The notes under the pieces are model-generated. The model searched no databases and was not told the DNA's origin. It saw only the letters and a list, made by a program, of their open reading frames with translations. A stretch of DNA of 7,068 nt from Oscillospiraceae bacterium. Lineage in GTDB: Bacteria; Bacillota_A; Clostridia; Oscillospirales; Ruminococcaceae. Where the stretch lies: NCBI GenBank assembly GCA_017400025.1, contig JAFQAF010000321.1, positions 1 through 7,068 of the forward strand, written 5' to 3'. Below, piece after piece: positions 1 to 6,215 of the stretch. Numbering within the stretch: the stretch's first letter is position 1; every line of letters starts with the position of its first letter. The position numbers and the translations under genes were made by a program.

Positions 1-2365
1 CACATTCTGGGAATGCGCACAGGTGGATTGATTCAGGAGCGTTTGCATCGTTTGTTCTCACCAGGTTCTGGTAGATAGCTTCTGTCATAAACGGAATCAT
101 AGGTGCAGCAACCTTGGACAGTGTCACCAGCACTGTGTGCAGTGTCATGTAAGCGTTTACCTTGTCCTGTTCCATGCCTTTTGCCCAGAAACGTTCTCTT
201 GTGCGGCGTACGTACCAGTTGGACATATCGTCTACAAATTCCTGAAGAACTCTGCTTGCTTCCGGAATCTGGTAGTTTGCCAGATAGCCGTCAACATCTT
301 TGATCATGCTGTTCATTCTGGAAAGAATCCATCTGTCCATTACCGGCAGCTTGTCATATTCCAGAGCATATTTTGTATGGTCAAATTTGTCGATGTCAGC
401 ATACAGTACAAAGAATGCATATACATTCCACAGTGTGCCCAGGAATTTTCTCTGATATTCAACCACAGCCTTGTCGTGGAAACGGTTTGGCAGCCATGGT
501 GCGCTGTTTGCATAGAAGTACCAGCGGATAGCATCTGCACCGAAGGTTTCCAGTGCGTCAAACGGGTCTACAGCGTTGCCCTTGGATTTGGACATCTTCT
601 GGCCGTTTGCATCCTGTACATGGCCCAGAACAATTACGTTTTCAAACGGAGACTTGTTGAACAGCAGTGTGCTGATAGCCAGCAGAGAGTAGAACCAGCC
701 ACGTGTCTGGTCAACTGCTTCAGAGATAAACTGTGCAGGGAACTGTGCTTCAAACAGGTCGTGGTTTTCAAATGGATAGTGGTGCTGTGCAAATGGCATA
801 GAGCCGGAGTCAAACCAGCAGTCGATAACTTCCGGTACACGTTTCATCTGCTTGCCGCATTCAGGACAGGTGATGGTCACTTCGTCAATGTATGGGCGGT
901 GCAGTTCAATGTCATCCGGGCAGTTAGGGCTCATTTCCTTCAGTTCAGCAATGCTGCCGATGGAATGTTTGTGGCCGCATTCACATTCCCAGATGTTCAG
1001 CGGTGTGCCCCAGTATCTGTTACGGGAGATACCCCAGTCCTGTACGTTTTCCAGCCAGTCGCCGAAACGGCCTTTGCCGATGGACTGTGGAATCCAGTTG
1101 ATTGTGTTGTTGTTTCTGATAAGGTCTTCCTTTACATCAGTCATTTTGATGAACCAGGAATCTCTTGCATAGTACAGCAGAGGAGTGTCACAGCGCCAGC
1201 AGTGTGGGTAGCTGTGTTCAAATTTTGGTGCGGAGAACAGTTTGCCTGTTTGGCGCAGGTCTTTCAGAATTTCTTCGTCAGCCTTTTTGCAGAACATGCC
1301 GGCCCAAGGTGTTTCTTTTGTCATTTCACCTTTCTGGTCAACCAGCTGTACCAGAGGCAGGCCGTAACGGCGGCCAACCTGGGCGTCGTCTTCACCGAAT
1401 GCAGGTGCAATATGAACCACACCTGTACCGTCTGTCAGTGTTACATAGTCAGCAACTGTAACATACCAGCATTTTTCTTTTGGTGAAACAAAGTTCCACA
1501 GCGGTTCGTATTCCTTGTATTCCAGGTCTGTGCCCACATAAGTTTCCAGCACTTCATATTTGCCTTCGCCCAGAACCTTGTCACACAGTGCGTGTGCCAG
1601 ATAGAACACTTCGCCGTCTTCTGTTTTTACTTTCACATATTCTTCTTTAGGGTTCACACACAGAGCCACGTTGGAAGGCAGTGTCCATGGTGTGGTTGTC
1701 CATGCCAGAATATATGCGTCTTCGTCTTTAACCTTGAATTTTGCAACTGCAGAGCGTTCTTTTACATCCTTGTAACCCTGTGCAACTTCGTGGCTGGACA
1801 GAGGTGTACCACAGCGTGGGCAGTAAGGAACGATTTTGAAGCCTTTGTACAGCAGGCCTTTGTTCCAGATTTCTTTCAGTGCCCACCATTCACTTTCGAT
1901 AAAGTCGTTTTCGTATGTTACATACGGGTTTTCCATATCAGCCCAGAAACCTACTGTGCCGGAAAAATCTTCCCACATGCCTTTGTATTTCCATACGCTT
2001 TCCTTACACAGCTTGATAAAAGGTTCCAGACCGTATGCTTCAATCTGTTCCTTGCCGTTGATACCTATGTTTTTTTCAACTTCCAGCTCAACTGGCAGGC
2101 CGTGTGTGTCCCAGCCGGCTTTTCTTGGTACAAATTCGCCCTTCATTGTGTGGTATCTTGGAATCATATCCTTGATAACACGGGTCAGAACGTGACCGAT
2201 GTGCGGTTTGCCGTTTGCTGTAGGAGGGCCGTCATAGAATGTGTAGGTAGGGCCCTGTTTTGTCTGTTCCATGGATTTTTCGAAAATTTTGTTTTCGTTC
2301 CAGAACTGTTCAACCTCTTTTTCTCTTGCTACAAAATTAAGGTCGGTTGGTACTTTTTTGTACAT
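1..2365 (-). CDS. ileS: Isoleucyl-tRNA synthetase, type 2 (eukaryote-like), 3' end missing
   Basis: Class I aminoacyl-tRNA synthetase that charges tRNA-Ile with isoleucine in the cytoplasm, using ATP. The reading frame starts at ATG 2365-2363 ([10 protein letters not shown]) with AAGGAGGA nine bases upstream, and stays open for 788 codons to the left edge. The HIGH motif lies at residues 55-58 inside [23 protein letters not shown] is near residue 85, and KMSKS is at residues 590-594 followed by KGN. Cys-rich pairs (CPRC near 180, then HCWRC, CECGH and CPECG) fit the metal-binding and editing insert regions. [13 protein letters not shown] and KMSKSKGN resemble the type 2 IleRS group rather than the type 1 enzymes of E. 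coli or B. subtilis (GPPYANG, MSKSLGN). Type 2 enzymes are usually slightly over 1,000 residues, so most of the anticodon-binding C terminus is outside the window. A T-box leader lies immediately upstream. Family assignment is very secure; the type 2 call is from motif wording. Confidence 0.97.
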   Translation of the reverse strand, partial: MYKKVPTDLNFVAREKEVEQFWNENKIFEKSMEQTKQGPTYTFYDGPPTANGKPHIGHVLTRVIKDMIPRYHTMKGEFVPRKAGWDTHGLPVELEVEKNIGINGKEQIEAYGLEPFIKLCKESVWKYKGMWEDFSGTVGFWADMENPYVTYENDFIESEWWALKEIWNKGLLYKGFKIVPYCPRCGTPLSSHEVAQGYKDVKERSAVAKFKVKDEDAYILAWTTTPWTLPSNVALCVNPKEEYVKVKTEDGEVFYLAHALCDKVLGEGKYEVLETYVGTDLEYKEYEPLWNFVSPKEKCWYVTVADYVTLTDGTGVVHIAPAFGEDDAQVGRRYGLPLVQLVDQKGEMTKETPWAGMFCKKADEEILKDLRQTGKLFSAPKFEHSYPHCWRCDTPLLYYARDSWFIKMTDVKEDLIRNNNTINWIPQSIGKGRFGDWLENVQDWGISRNRYWGTPLNIWECECGHKHSIGSIAELKEMSPNCPDDIELHRPYIDEVTITCPECGKQMKRVPEVIDCWFDSGSMPFAQHHYPFENHDLFEAQFPAQFISEAVDQTRGWFYSLLAISTLLFNKSPFENVIVLGHVQDANGQKMSKSKGNAVDPFDALETFGADAIRWYFYANSAPWLPNRFHDKAVVEYQRKFLGTLWNVYAFFVLYADIDKFDHTKYALEYDKLPVMDRWILSRMNSMIKDVDGYLANYQIPEASRVLQEFVDDMSNWYVRRTRERFWAKGMEQDKVNAYMTLHTVLVTLSKVAAPMIPFMTEAIYQNLVRTNDANAPESIHLCAFPEC

Positions 2366-2400
2366 TTTGAGTTTTCCTCCTTGATGGTTTGTTGCATAGA

Positions 2401-2439
2401 TAAAAAACAAAACCCCTGCCCTGCATAACAGGACAAGGG
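2401..2439 (-). terminator. Rho-independent terminator of the ileS T-box
   Basis: On the minus strand an 11-bp stem forms between CCCTTGTCCTG (2439-2429) and CAGGGCAGGGG (2423-2413), with a five-base loop. It is followed by a T-rich run TTTTGTTTTTT (2412-2402). It ends 36 bases upstream of the ileS start and is the expected expression platform of the T-box: it forms when charged tRNA-Ile is plentiful. Confidence 0.92.
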
Positions 2440-2664
2440 TATACTTATACCATTGTTTTAACCACCTATTACAACATACAGATAATATGTCTTTCTTCTA
2501 ACGGGGAAACACCGGAGAGGCTTAATAGTTGCCGTTCAGCCTTCAGCTCGGGAGTGATGTTCATTTTCCGGTACTTTCAGGCAGCTTTCACCGTCCTGCC
2601 CTCGCTTGGATTTCCCTGCGGAAAACTACTGTCTCCGTCACAGCCTTTAAAATAAGTATTTATA
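2401..2664 (-). promoter_or_regulatory. T-box riboswitch leader of ileS (Ile, specifier ATC)
   Basis: This leader should bind tRNA-Ile and allow transcription of ileS when the tRNA is uncharged. Read on the minus strand, Stem I is clear. GGAG (within 2633-2638) faces CTCC (2551-2554), followed by an AGTA loop motif (2627-2630). The helix TTTTCCG (2625-2619) pairs perfectly with CGGAAAA (2570-2564). The distal loops carry AGCGAG (2606-2601) and GGTGAAAGC (2592-2584). The specifier loop reads GAACATCAC, placing ATC, an isoleucine codon, at 2558-2556, which matches the downstream gene. The T-box sequence itself is degenerate: AGGTGGTTA near 2467-2459, with TGGT (2464-2461) able to pair with a tRNA ACCA end. 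A short hairpin GGTATA/TATACC (2451-2438) sits between it and the terminator. The 5' limit is estimated from the promoter. Confidence 0.9.
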
Positions 2665-2671
2665 CTCAATT

Positions 2672-2700
2672 AGAATATAATATTTTTATATAAATGTCAA
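2672..2700 (-). promoter_or_regulatory. Sigma-A type promoter of the ileS leader
   Basis: On the minus strand a perfect -35 box TTGACA (2700-2695) is followed by a 17-base AT-rich spacer and a -10 box TATTCT (2677-2672). Transcription would begin near 2664-2666, just ahead of T-box Stem I, which supports the assignment. Confidence 0.88.
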
Positions 2701-2732
2701 GGCACTGCAGCCGGATAAAGCAAACAAAACAC

Positions 2733-2777
2733 TTGATAATTGCTGTAAATAATATAAAATGTAATTAATAATATAAT
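2733..2777 (+). promoter_or_regulatory. Possible weak promoter of the pyridoxal kinase gene
   Basis: The stretch between the divergent ileS promoter and the kinase gene is very AT-rich. TTGATA (2733-2738) is a reasonable -35 box, but TATAAA (2753-2758) gives only a 14-base spacer. TATAAT (2772-2777) is too far downstream and abuts the ribosome binding site. A promoter must lie here because the upstream gene runs the other way, but the exact boxes are uncertain. Confidence 0.3.
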
Positions 2778-2792
2778 AAAGAGGACAAATTT

Positions 2793-3605
2793 ATGAAAAA
2801 AGATATTCTCCTTATCGGCGATACAGTTTCCGCCTGCCGCGTGGCGCTTTCCGCAATGGAGCCGGTGCTTTCACATTTTGGTTTCACAGTGTCCTGCCTG
2901 CCTACGGCAATTGTGTCCAACACTTTCGGCTATAAAAAGGTGGCCCAGGTTTCCACCGGGGACTATGTGGCCAAATCCCTTGCTGCCTGGCAGGAGATGG
3001 GTTTTGTTTTTGACAGCATCTATGTGGGCTACATCACAGACCCCGGCCGGGCAGTGGCTGTGGCTGACTACTGCTCACTGGCTGCCGCAAAGGGCACACG
3101 GATTTTCCACGACCCTATTATGGGGGAGGACGGCCATCTGTACTACGGAATGGGTGCAGACACCGCCGCACTGCACAGGGCAATAGTGCCCCACACCACC
3201 CACAGTGTGCCCAGCTGGACAGAGGCAGCGTTCCTCACCGGCCGTGACTTCACACAGCACCCCACAGAAGAACAGCTGTGGCAGACAGCTGCAGACCTGC
3301 AGGCTATGGGCGCAGAAAATGTGGTTATCACCAGCTGTATTCTGGATGGTGCAGATTTCACCGCCTGCCTTGATGCCGCGGGGAAAAAAGCCCTGCTGCC
3401 CTGTGACCATATCCCTGTAAAAGTTGCCGGCACCGGTGACCTTTTTGCAGCTTTCTATATGGCCCGTGTGCTTTCAGGTGATGCAGTGGCGGCGGCTGCC
3501 CGCAAGGCCATGGATTCTGTGCGCACCCTTGTTCAGCTTTCAGAAAATGATGCAGATACCCTGCGTGGGGTACACCTGGCACAGCATCTTTCAAAAATTA
3601 AATAA
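2793..3605 (+). CDS. pdxK: Pyridoxal/pyridoxamine kinase, PdxK/PdxY type
   Basis: Ribokinase-superfamily (PfkB-like) enzyme expected to phosphorylate the 5'-hydroxyl of pyridoxal, pyridoxamine or pyridoxine with ATP in the B6 salvage pathway, making or regenerating pyridoxal phosphate in the cytoplasm. It is 270 residues, within the usual range of the family. Visible motifs are LPTAIVSNTFGY at residues 36-47 (substrate-side N-terminal region), HDPIMG at 106-111, PSWTEA at 140-145 and the ATP/catalytic signature VAGTGDLFAAF at 211-221, with the probable catalytic base Asp216. In family members the 140s motif is usually PNxTEA; here Ser replaces Asn141. The start ATG has GAGGA (2781-2785) seven bases upstream. 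The gene stands alone: divergent from ileS and closed by a hairpin terminator. Codons are markedly richer in G/C than those of the TasA-like genes downstream. The choice between pyridoxal and pyridoxamine as preferred substrate cannot be made from sequence. Confidence 0.87.
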   Translation: MKKDILLIGDTVSACRVALSAMEPVLSHFGFTVSCLPTAIVSNTFGYKKVAQVSTGDYVAKSLAAWQEMGFVFDSIYVGYITDPGRAVAVADYCSLAAAKGTRIFHDPIMGEDGHLYYGMGADTAALHRAIVPHTTHSVPSWTEAAFLTGRDFTQHPTEEQLWQTAADLQAMGAENVVITSCILDGADFTACLDAAGKKALLPCDHIPVKVAGTGDLFAAFYMARVLSGDAVAAAARKAMDSVRTLVQLSENDADTLRGVHLAQHLSKIK

Positions 3606-3616
3606 TTTCCTATTGT

Positions 3617-3641
3617 GGGCTGCAGTTTGCTGCAGCCTTTT
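3617..3641 (+). terminator. Rho-independent terminator after the pyridoxal kinase gene
   Basis: A perfect 8-bp stem GGCTGCAG/CTGCAGCC (3618-3625 with 3630-3637) with a TTTG loop is followed by TTTT (3638-3641). It lies 12 bases after the stop codon. The T-run is short, so termination may be incomplete. Confidence 0.75.
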
Positions 3642-3710
3642 CATCTGTACAGATAAAATTCAACAGTGATTTATACATAAAAATGTCGTATTCCGGCTCA
3701 TTTTGCCGAC

Positions 3711-3748
3711 TGTAGAATCAAAAACAAATAATTACTATATATTCTACA
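3711..3748 (+). repeat. 8-bp inverted repeat upstream of the sipW promoter
   Basis: TGTAGAAT (3711-3718) is repeated in inverted orientation as ATTCTACA (3741-3748), separated by 22 AT-rich bases. It ends 31 bases before the -35 box of the sipW promoter, so it could be a split operator or activator site. It could also be chance in AT-rich DNA. I recognise no known regulator consensus in it. Confidence 0.3.
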
Positions 3749-3779
3749 AAAATTACCATTTTTTCACACCTTGTTCACA

Positions 3780-3808
3780 TTGACATTGCAGGTCAAAGAG
3801 GTTATAAT
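3780..3808 (+). promoter_or_regulatory. Consensus sigma-A promoter of the sipW/TasA-like locus
   Basis: TTGACA (3780-3785), a 17-base spacer and TATAAT (3803-3808) match the vegetative promoter consensus at all twelve positions. Transcription should start near 3815, giving a leader of roughly 138 bases before the sipW start. No other convincing promoter was found before the TasA-like genes, so this may serve the whole locus. Confidence 0.9.
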
Positions 3809-3874
3809 ATCCTTAAAATATGGAAAAGTGTTTCCTTTTATGGAAAATATTTTCATACATGAAGATTAGCGGAA

Positions 3875-3916
3875 CAAGACGAGAATTTTCTTTAAAAAAA
3901 AGAAATTTTTGTCTTG
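3875..3916 (+). promoter_or_regulatory. Long hairpin in the sipW mRNA leader
   Basis: CAAGAC (3875-3880) pairs with GTCTTG (3911-3916), and the stem continues inward through AATTTT/AAATTTTT with a few G-U pairs. This gives about 15 consecutive pairs, one mismatch and three more pairs before an A-rich loop. A smaller stem GTTTT/AAAAC (3918-3922 with 3931-3935) abuts the ribosome binding site GGAGG (3936-3940). No U-run follows the large hairpin, so it does not look like a simple terminator. A role in mRNA stability, attenuation or translation is inferred. No known riboswitch class was recognised. Confidence 0.5.
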
Positions 3917-3952
3917 GGTTTTGCTGTCTGAAAACGGAGGAAAGTATATCGT

Positions 3953-4474
3953 ATGAACGCTATCAGAAAAGCGTGGGATGTTGTAACAAATATCCTTGTT
4001 GTGGCTATAGTTATCCTGGCCATTCTGCTGGTGGGCGCACGCTTTGCCGGCTTTAAAGTGTTCACAGTTCTCTCTGGCTCTATGGAGCCTGCATATCATA
4101 CAGGTTCTGTAATATATGTAAAAGAGGTGGACACAGACACTCTCGCTGCCGGGGATGTTATCACATTTATGGTCAGTGAAGATACAGTGGCAACACACCG
4201 CATTGTTCAGGTAGTACCTGACGATGACGAACCGGACGTTATCCGCTTTATGACAAAAGGCGACGCCAACGAATCAGTTGACGGTACTCTGGTTCATTAC
4301 AAAAACGTAATCGGCAAGCCGGTGCGGTCCATACCATACCTGGGCTATATCGCCAGCTACATCCAGAACCCTCCCGGTACATATATCGCCGTGGCAGCCG
4401 TGGCTTTTGTGCTGATGCTGTCCATCATACCGGACCTTTTTGCAGACGATGAGGAAGAAGAACAGAAAGCATAA
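3953..4474 (+). CDS. sipW: SipW-type signal peptidase I
   Basis: Membrane-bound signal peptidase of the ER/archaeal type, which uses a Ser/His mechanism rather than the Ser/Lys pair of LepB-like enzymes. It should remove the special signal peptides of TasA-like proteins on the outer face of the membrane. At 173 residues it is close to the usual SipW length. A transmembrane segment spans about residues 11-29. The catalytic serine is Ser43 in SGSMEP, and His82 in THRIV replaces the lysine of bacterial enzymes. Asp104 in KGDAN and Asp110 are the acidic candidates. A second membrane segment lies at about 143-159, followed by an acidic tail (DDEEEEQKA). GGAGG (3936-3940) lies 12 bases before the ATG, a rather long spacing. 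The gene has its own consensus promoter and is followed by three genes with cognate signal peptides, which makes the substrate assignment strong by context. Confidence 0.94.
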   Translation: MNAIRKAWDVVTNILVVAIVILAILLVGARFAGFKVFTVLSGSMEPAYHTGSVIYVKEVDTDTLAAGDVITFMVSEDTVATHRIVQVVPDDDEPDVIRFMTKGDANESVDGTLVHYKNVIGKPVRSIPYLGYIASYIQNPPGTYIAVAAVAFVLMLSIIPDLFADDEEEEQKA

Positions 4475-4517
4475 TTTCTGTACTATATTCTGCCCGTTAC
4501 ACTGCAGTTTATTCACC

Positions 4518-4590
4518 GGTGCTCTGCACCCTGGGCTTTCGCCCCACCCAATTTCATAAATAATGCCTGACATCTCTACCGATGGACAGG
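4518..4590 (+). other. Intergenic small hairpins after sipW
   Basis: The first part of the 277-base gap between sipW and the next gene holds no credible gene but several short stems. These are GGTGC/GCACC (4518-4522 with 4526-4530), GGGC/GCCC (4533-4536 with 4541-4544), and CCTG-CATC paired with GATG-CAGG (4566-4574 with 4581-4590) around a small internal loop. None carries a U-run, so they are not typical terminators. They adjoin the larger structured element that follows and may belong to the same RNA. Confidence 0.45.
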
Positions 4591-4600
4591 AAACCCGCAT

Positions 4601-4716
4601 GGCTTGCATGCCGCCCGCCACAGTTCTGCGCCGTCCCGCAGGACGGAAAGCACTTCTCAAGGGCACGCAGAACAGGCAATACACGGCGGGCGCCTACCGA
4701 GGCAGGCATGCTGGCT
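4601..4716 (+). other. Large nested stem-loop between sipW and the TasA-like genes
   Basis: This GC-rich segment folds back on itself in nested stems. They are GCATGC (4606-4611) with GCATGC (4706-4711), CGCCCGCC (4612-4619) with GGCGGGCG (4685-4692), GTTCTGCG (4623-4630) with CGCAGAAC (4666-4673), and an apical CCGTCC/GGACGG hairpin (4631-4636 with 4641-4646). A side hairpin GCCT/AGGC (4692-4703) fits the asymmetric bulge, though it competes for one base with the second stem. A T-rich stretch follows (4717-4736). It could be an attenuator, an mRNA processing or stability element that sets the peptidase-to-substrate ratio, a separate small RNA, or a palindromic interspersed repeat. The pairing is visible; the role is inference. 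I do not recognise it as RNase P RNA, tmRNA, SRP RNA or a known riboswitch. Confidence 0.6.
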
Positions 4717-4751
4717 TTATTTAAATATATTTTTTAGAAAGGAAAGAAAAA

Positions 4752-5474
4752 ATGAACAAAAAAACAAAAAAAGTGCTCTCACTTGCACTGGCAGCAGTTC
4801 TGCTGGTTTGCACAACAGTAGCAGCTACAGTTGCTTATCTGACATCACAGACAGAAGTAGTAGAAAATACATTTACTATTGGTAATGTAAAAATTCTTCT
4901 GAACGAAGAAGACACAGACAAAGATAACAACAATGATGTTAGCTACAACTATACAGTTGATGGCAAAGAAATTGTACGTGATACATCAAACAAATATCAC
5001 ATCATTCCTGGTGCAGTGTTTGACAAAGACCCAACTGTAAGCGTATGGGCTGAAAGTGAAAAAGCATTTGTACGTGCATTTGTAACAATCAAGTACAAAG
5101 CAGCAGCAGACAAGGTTCTGAAACTCAGCTGGCTTGACCTTGACAACACAACATGGGTTCCGGAAGGCGATCCTGTTACAACTAAAGAAACAGTTGAAGA
5201 TGTTGAATGGATTACTCGCACATACGAACTGCGCTACAAAGAAGTTGTTGACCTGGAAAAATCAACAGCAGGCATGACAGCTGCAAAAGTTGAAGAAAAC
5301 GGCGAAACAGTAGACTACTACATGCTGAAAGACCTCTTCACAACAATCACAGTTCCGGAAGACCTTACAAATGATGAAGTAGCAACTCTCGAAGGTCTTG
5401 AAATCGACGTTGTTGCACACGCAATCCAGGCAGCCGGCTTTGCAGATGCAGACGAAGCATGGGGTAAATGGTAA
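4752..5474 (+). CDS. SipW-dependent secreted protein, TasA/camelysin-like (paralogue A)
   Basis: Secreted protein of 240 residues with a Lys-rich N terminus (MNKKTKK) and a hydrophobic segment at about 8-30 ending ATVAYLT. This is the SipW-cognate signal peptide type seen in Bacillus TasA and camelysin. NTFTIGNVKI (39-48) is the conserved first strand of the mature protein. The body is rich in Glu, Asp, Val and Thr, as expected of a beta-sandwich. The C terminus carries VVAHAIQAAGFADADEAW, shared with the two following genes. There is no LPXTG anchor and no other membrane segment, and the only cysteine is in the signal peptide. AGAAAGGA (4737-4744) precedes the start by seven bases. It is the first of three tandem paralogues, 43 bases ahead of the next, with no terminator between. 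TasA proteins form extracellular fibres and camelysin was described as a metalloprotease; fibre formation here is inference. Family membership is secure, exact role is not. Confidence 0.88.
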   Translation: MNKKTKKVLSLALAAVLLVCTTVAATVAYLTSQTEVVENTFTIGNVKILLNEEDTDKDNNNDVSYNYTVDGKEIVRDTSNKYHIIPGAVFDKDPTVSVWAESEKAFVRAFVTIKYKAAADKVLKLSWLDLDNTTWVPEGDPVTTKETVEDVEWITRTYELRYKEVVDLEKSTAGMTAAKVEENGETVDYYMLKDLFTTITVPEDLTNDEVATLEGLEIDVVAHAIQAAGFADADEAWGKW

Positions 5475-5517
5475 TAACCTTCTATTAAATTGAATTTTCC
5501 GAAAGGAGACAACTCTT

Positions 5518-6150
5518 ATGAAAAAGAGAACCGTAGCACTGCTTATGGCAGTGGTTATGCTTTTTGGTGCAGCAGTAGGCGGCACAATCGCCTGGCTGAC
5601 AGCTGATTCCAACGAAGTAAATAATACATTTACTGTTGGCGATATCAATATCACACTTGATGAAACAGATATCGAAAACCCAACAGGTCCTCGTAATACA
5701 GAAAACGAATATAAAATGGTTCCTGGCAAAAAATACATGAAAGACCCTATCGTTCATGTAGAAGCAGGCAGCGAACCTTGCTATGTGTTTGTAAGACTTA
5801 CAGAGAAAAACAATGCTTATGGCAATGACAAAGTAATTCAGTACACAATCAATAGTGACTGGACTCTGGTTACAACAGAAGCTAATGGTGACAAAATCTA
5901 TGTATACGGTACACTGGCTGCGCCAACAGTTGTAAACGCTCTTAATCTTACAGCTCCTGCAACAGCAGATACTACATCTGTTTTTGCAATTACAGAAGGC
6001 ACAACTATTACAGTTAACCCTGCTGTAACAAAAGCTGAACTCACTGCAATGGAAGATGGTACAAAACCAACTCTTGATTTCATTGCATACGCAATCCAGG
6101 CTGACAACCTTACAGTTACTGCTGCAGCAGATATCTGGAATCTTTTTTAA
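5518..6150 (+). CDS. SipW-dependent secreted protein, TasA/camelysin-like (paralogue B)
   Basis: A 210-residue secreted protein. MKKR followed by a hydrophobic stretch at about 5-27 ending GGTIAWLTAD is a SipW-type signal peptide. The TxAW/YLT ending recalls the cleavage region of Bacillus TasA, where the mature protein starts at a Phe just after TWAA. NTFTVGDINI (36-45) is the conserved strand after it. KMVPGKKYMKDPIVHVEAG (66-84) parallels HIIPGAVFDKDPTVSV in the preceding paralogue. The C-terminal IAYAIQADN lacks the full GFxDAxEAW extension but ends with a similar Trp-containing tail (IWNLF). The middle is rich in Thr, Ala and Val, and the protein has a single cysteine (EPCYVF). AAAGGAG (5502-5508) lies nine bases before ATG. 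It is probably co-transcribed with its neighbours. Shorter and more diverged than paralogues A and C, it could be a minor or accessory subunit, but that is a guess. Confidence 0.86.
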   Translation: MKKRTVALLMAVVMLFGAAVGGTIAWLTADSNEVNNTFTVGDINITLDETDIENPTGPRNTENEYKMVPGKKYMKDPIVHVEAGSEPCYVFVRLTEKNNAYGNDKVIQYTINSDWTLVTTEANGDKIYVYGTLAAPTVVNALNLTAPATADTTSVFAITEGTTITVNPAVTKAELTAMEDGTKPTLDFIAYAIQADNLTVTAAADIWNLF

Positions 6151-6215
6151 TCCGTATTTAAATTAACATTTAAATAAACAGACAATCAAAGATCTGAAAA
6201 GGAGAGAAAACCAAA

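Noticed and set aside
137..1486. 449-residue open frame on the plus strand
   Set aside because: It is antisense to the clearly conserved ileS frame, has no ribosome binding site, and its Cys/Phe/Val-rich composition is that of a complementary-strand shadow.
1592..2428. 278-residue open frame on the plus strand
   Set aside because: It is antisense to the N-terminal part of ileS and runs into the T-box terminator; composition is atypical and no domain is recognisable.
3075..3410. Minus-strand frame inside the kinase gene
   Set aside because: Antisense shadow in GC-rich coding sequence; the plus-strand frame has the conserved kinase motifs.
3681..3696. Possible Spo0A-like box (TGTCGTA) upstream of the sipW promoter
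   Set aside because: It differs from TGTCGAA at one position and stands alone in a permissive region, so it cannot be told from chance.
4274..4684. 136-residue minus-strand frame over the sipW end and structured gap
   Set aside because: It overlaps the conserved C-terminal part of sipW and reads through the palindromic element; no ribosome binding site or recognisable motif.
4717..4736. Possible promoter directly ahead of paralogue A (TAAATA/TATATT)
   Set aside because: No acceptable -35 box lies 16-18 bases upstream of either candidate -10 box.
4475..4751. CRISPR, tRNA or known catalytic RNA in the structured gap
   Set aside because: No regularly spaced direct repeats, no cloverleaf with a CCA-ready acceptor or TTCGA loop, and none of the conserved cores of RNase P RNA or tmRNA.
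4604..4885. 93-residue plus-strand frame through the structured element
   Set aside because: It runs out of frame into paralogue A, whose signal peptide and start are clear; its first half translates only the hairpin arms.
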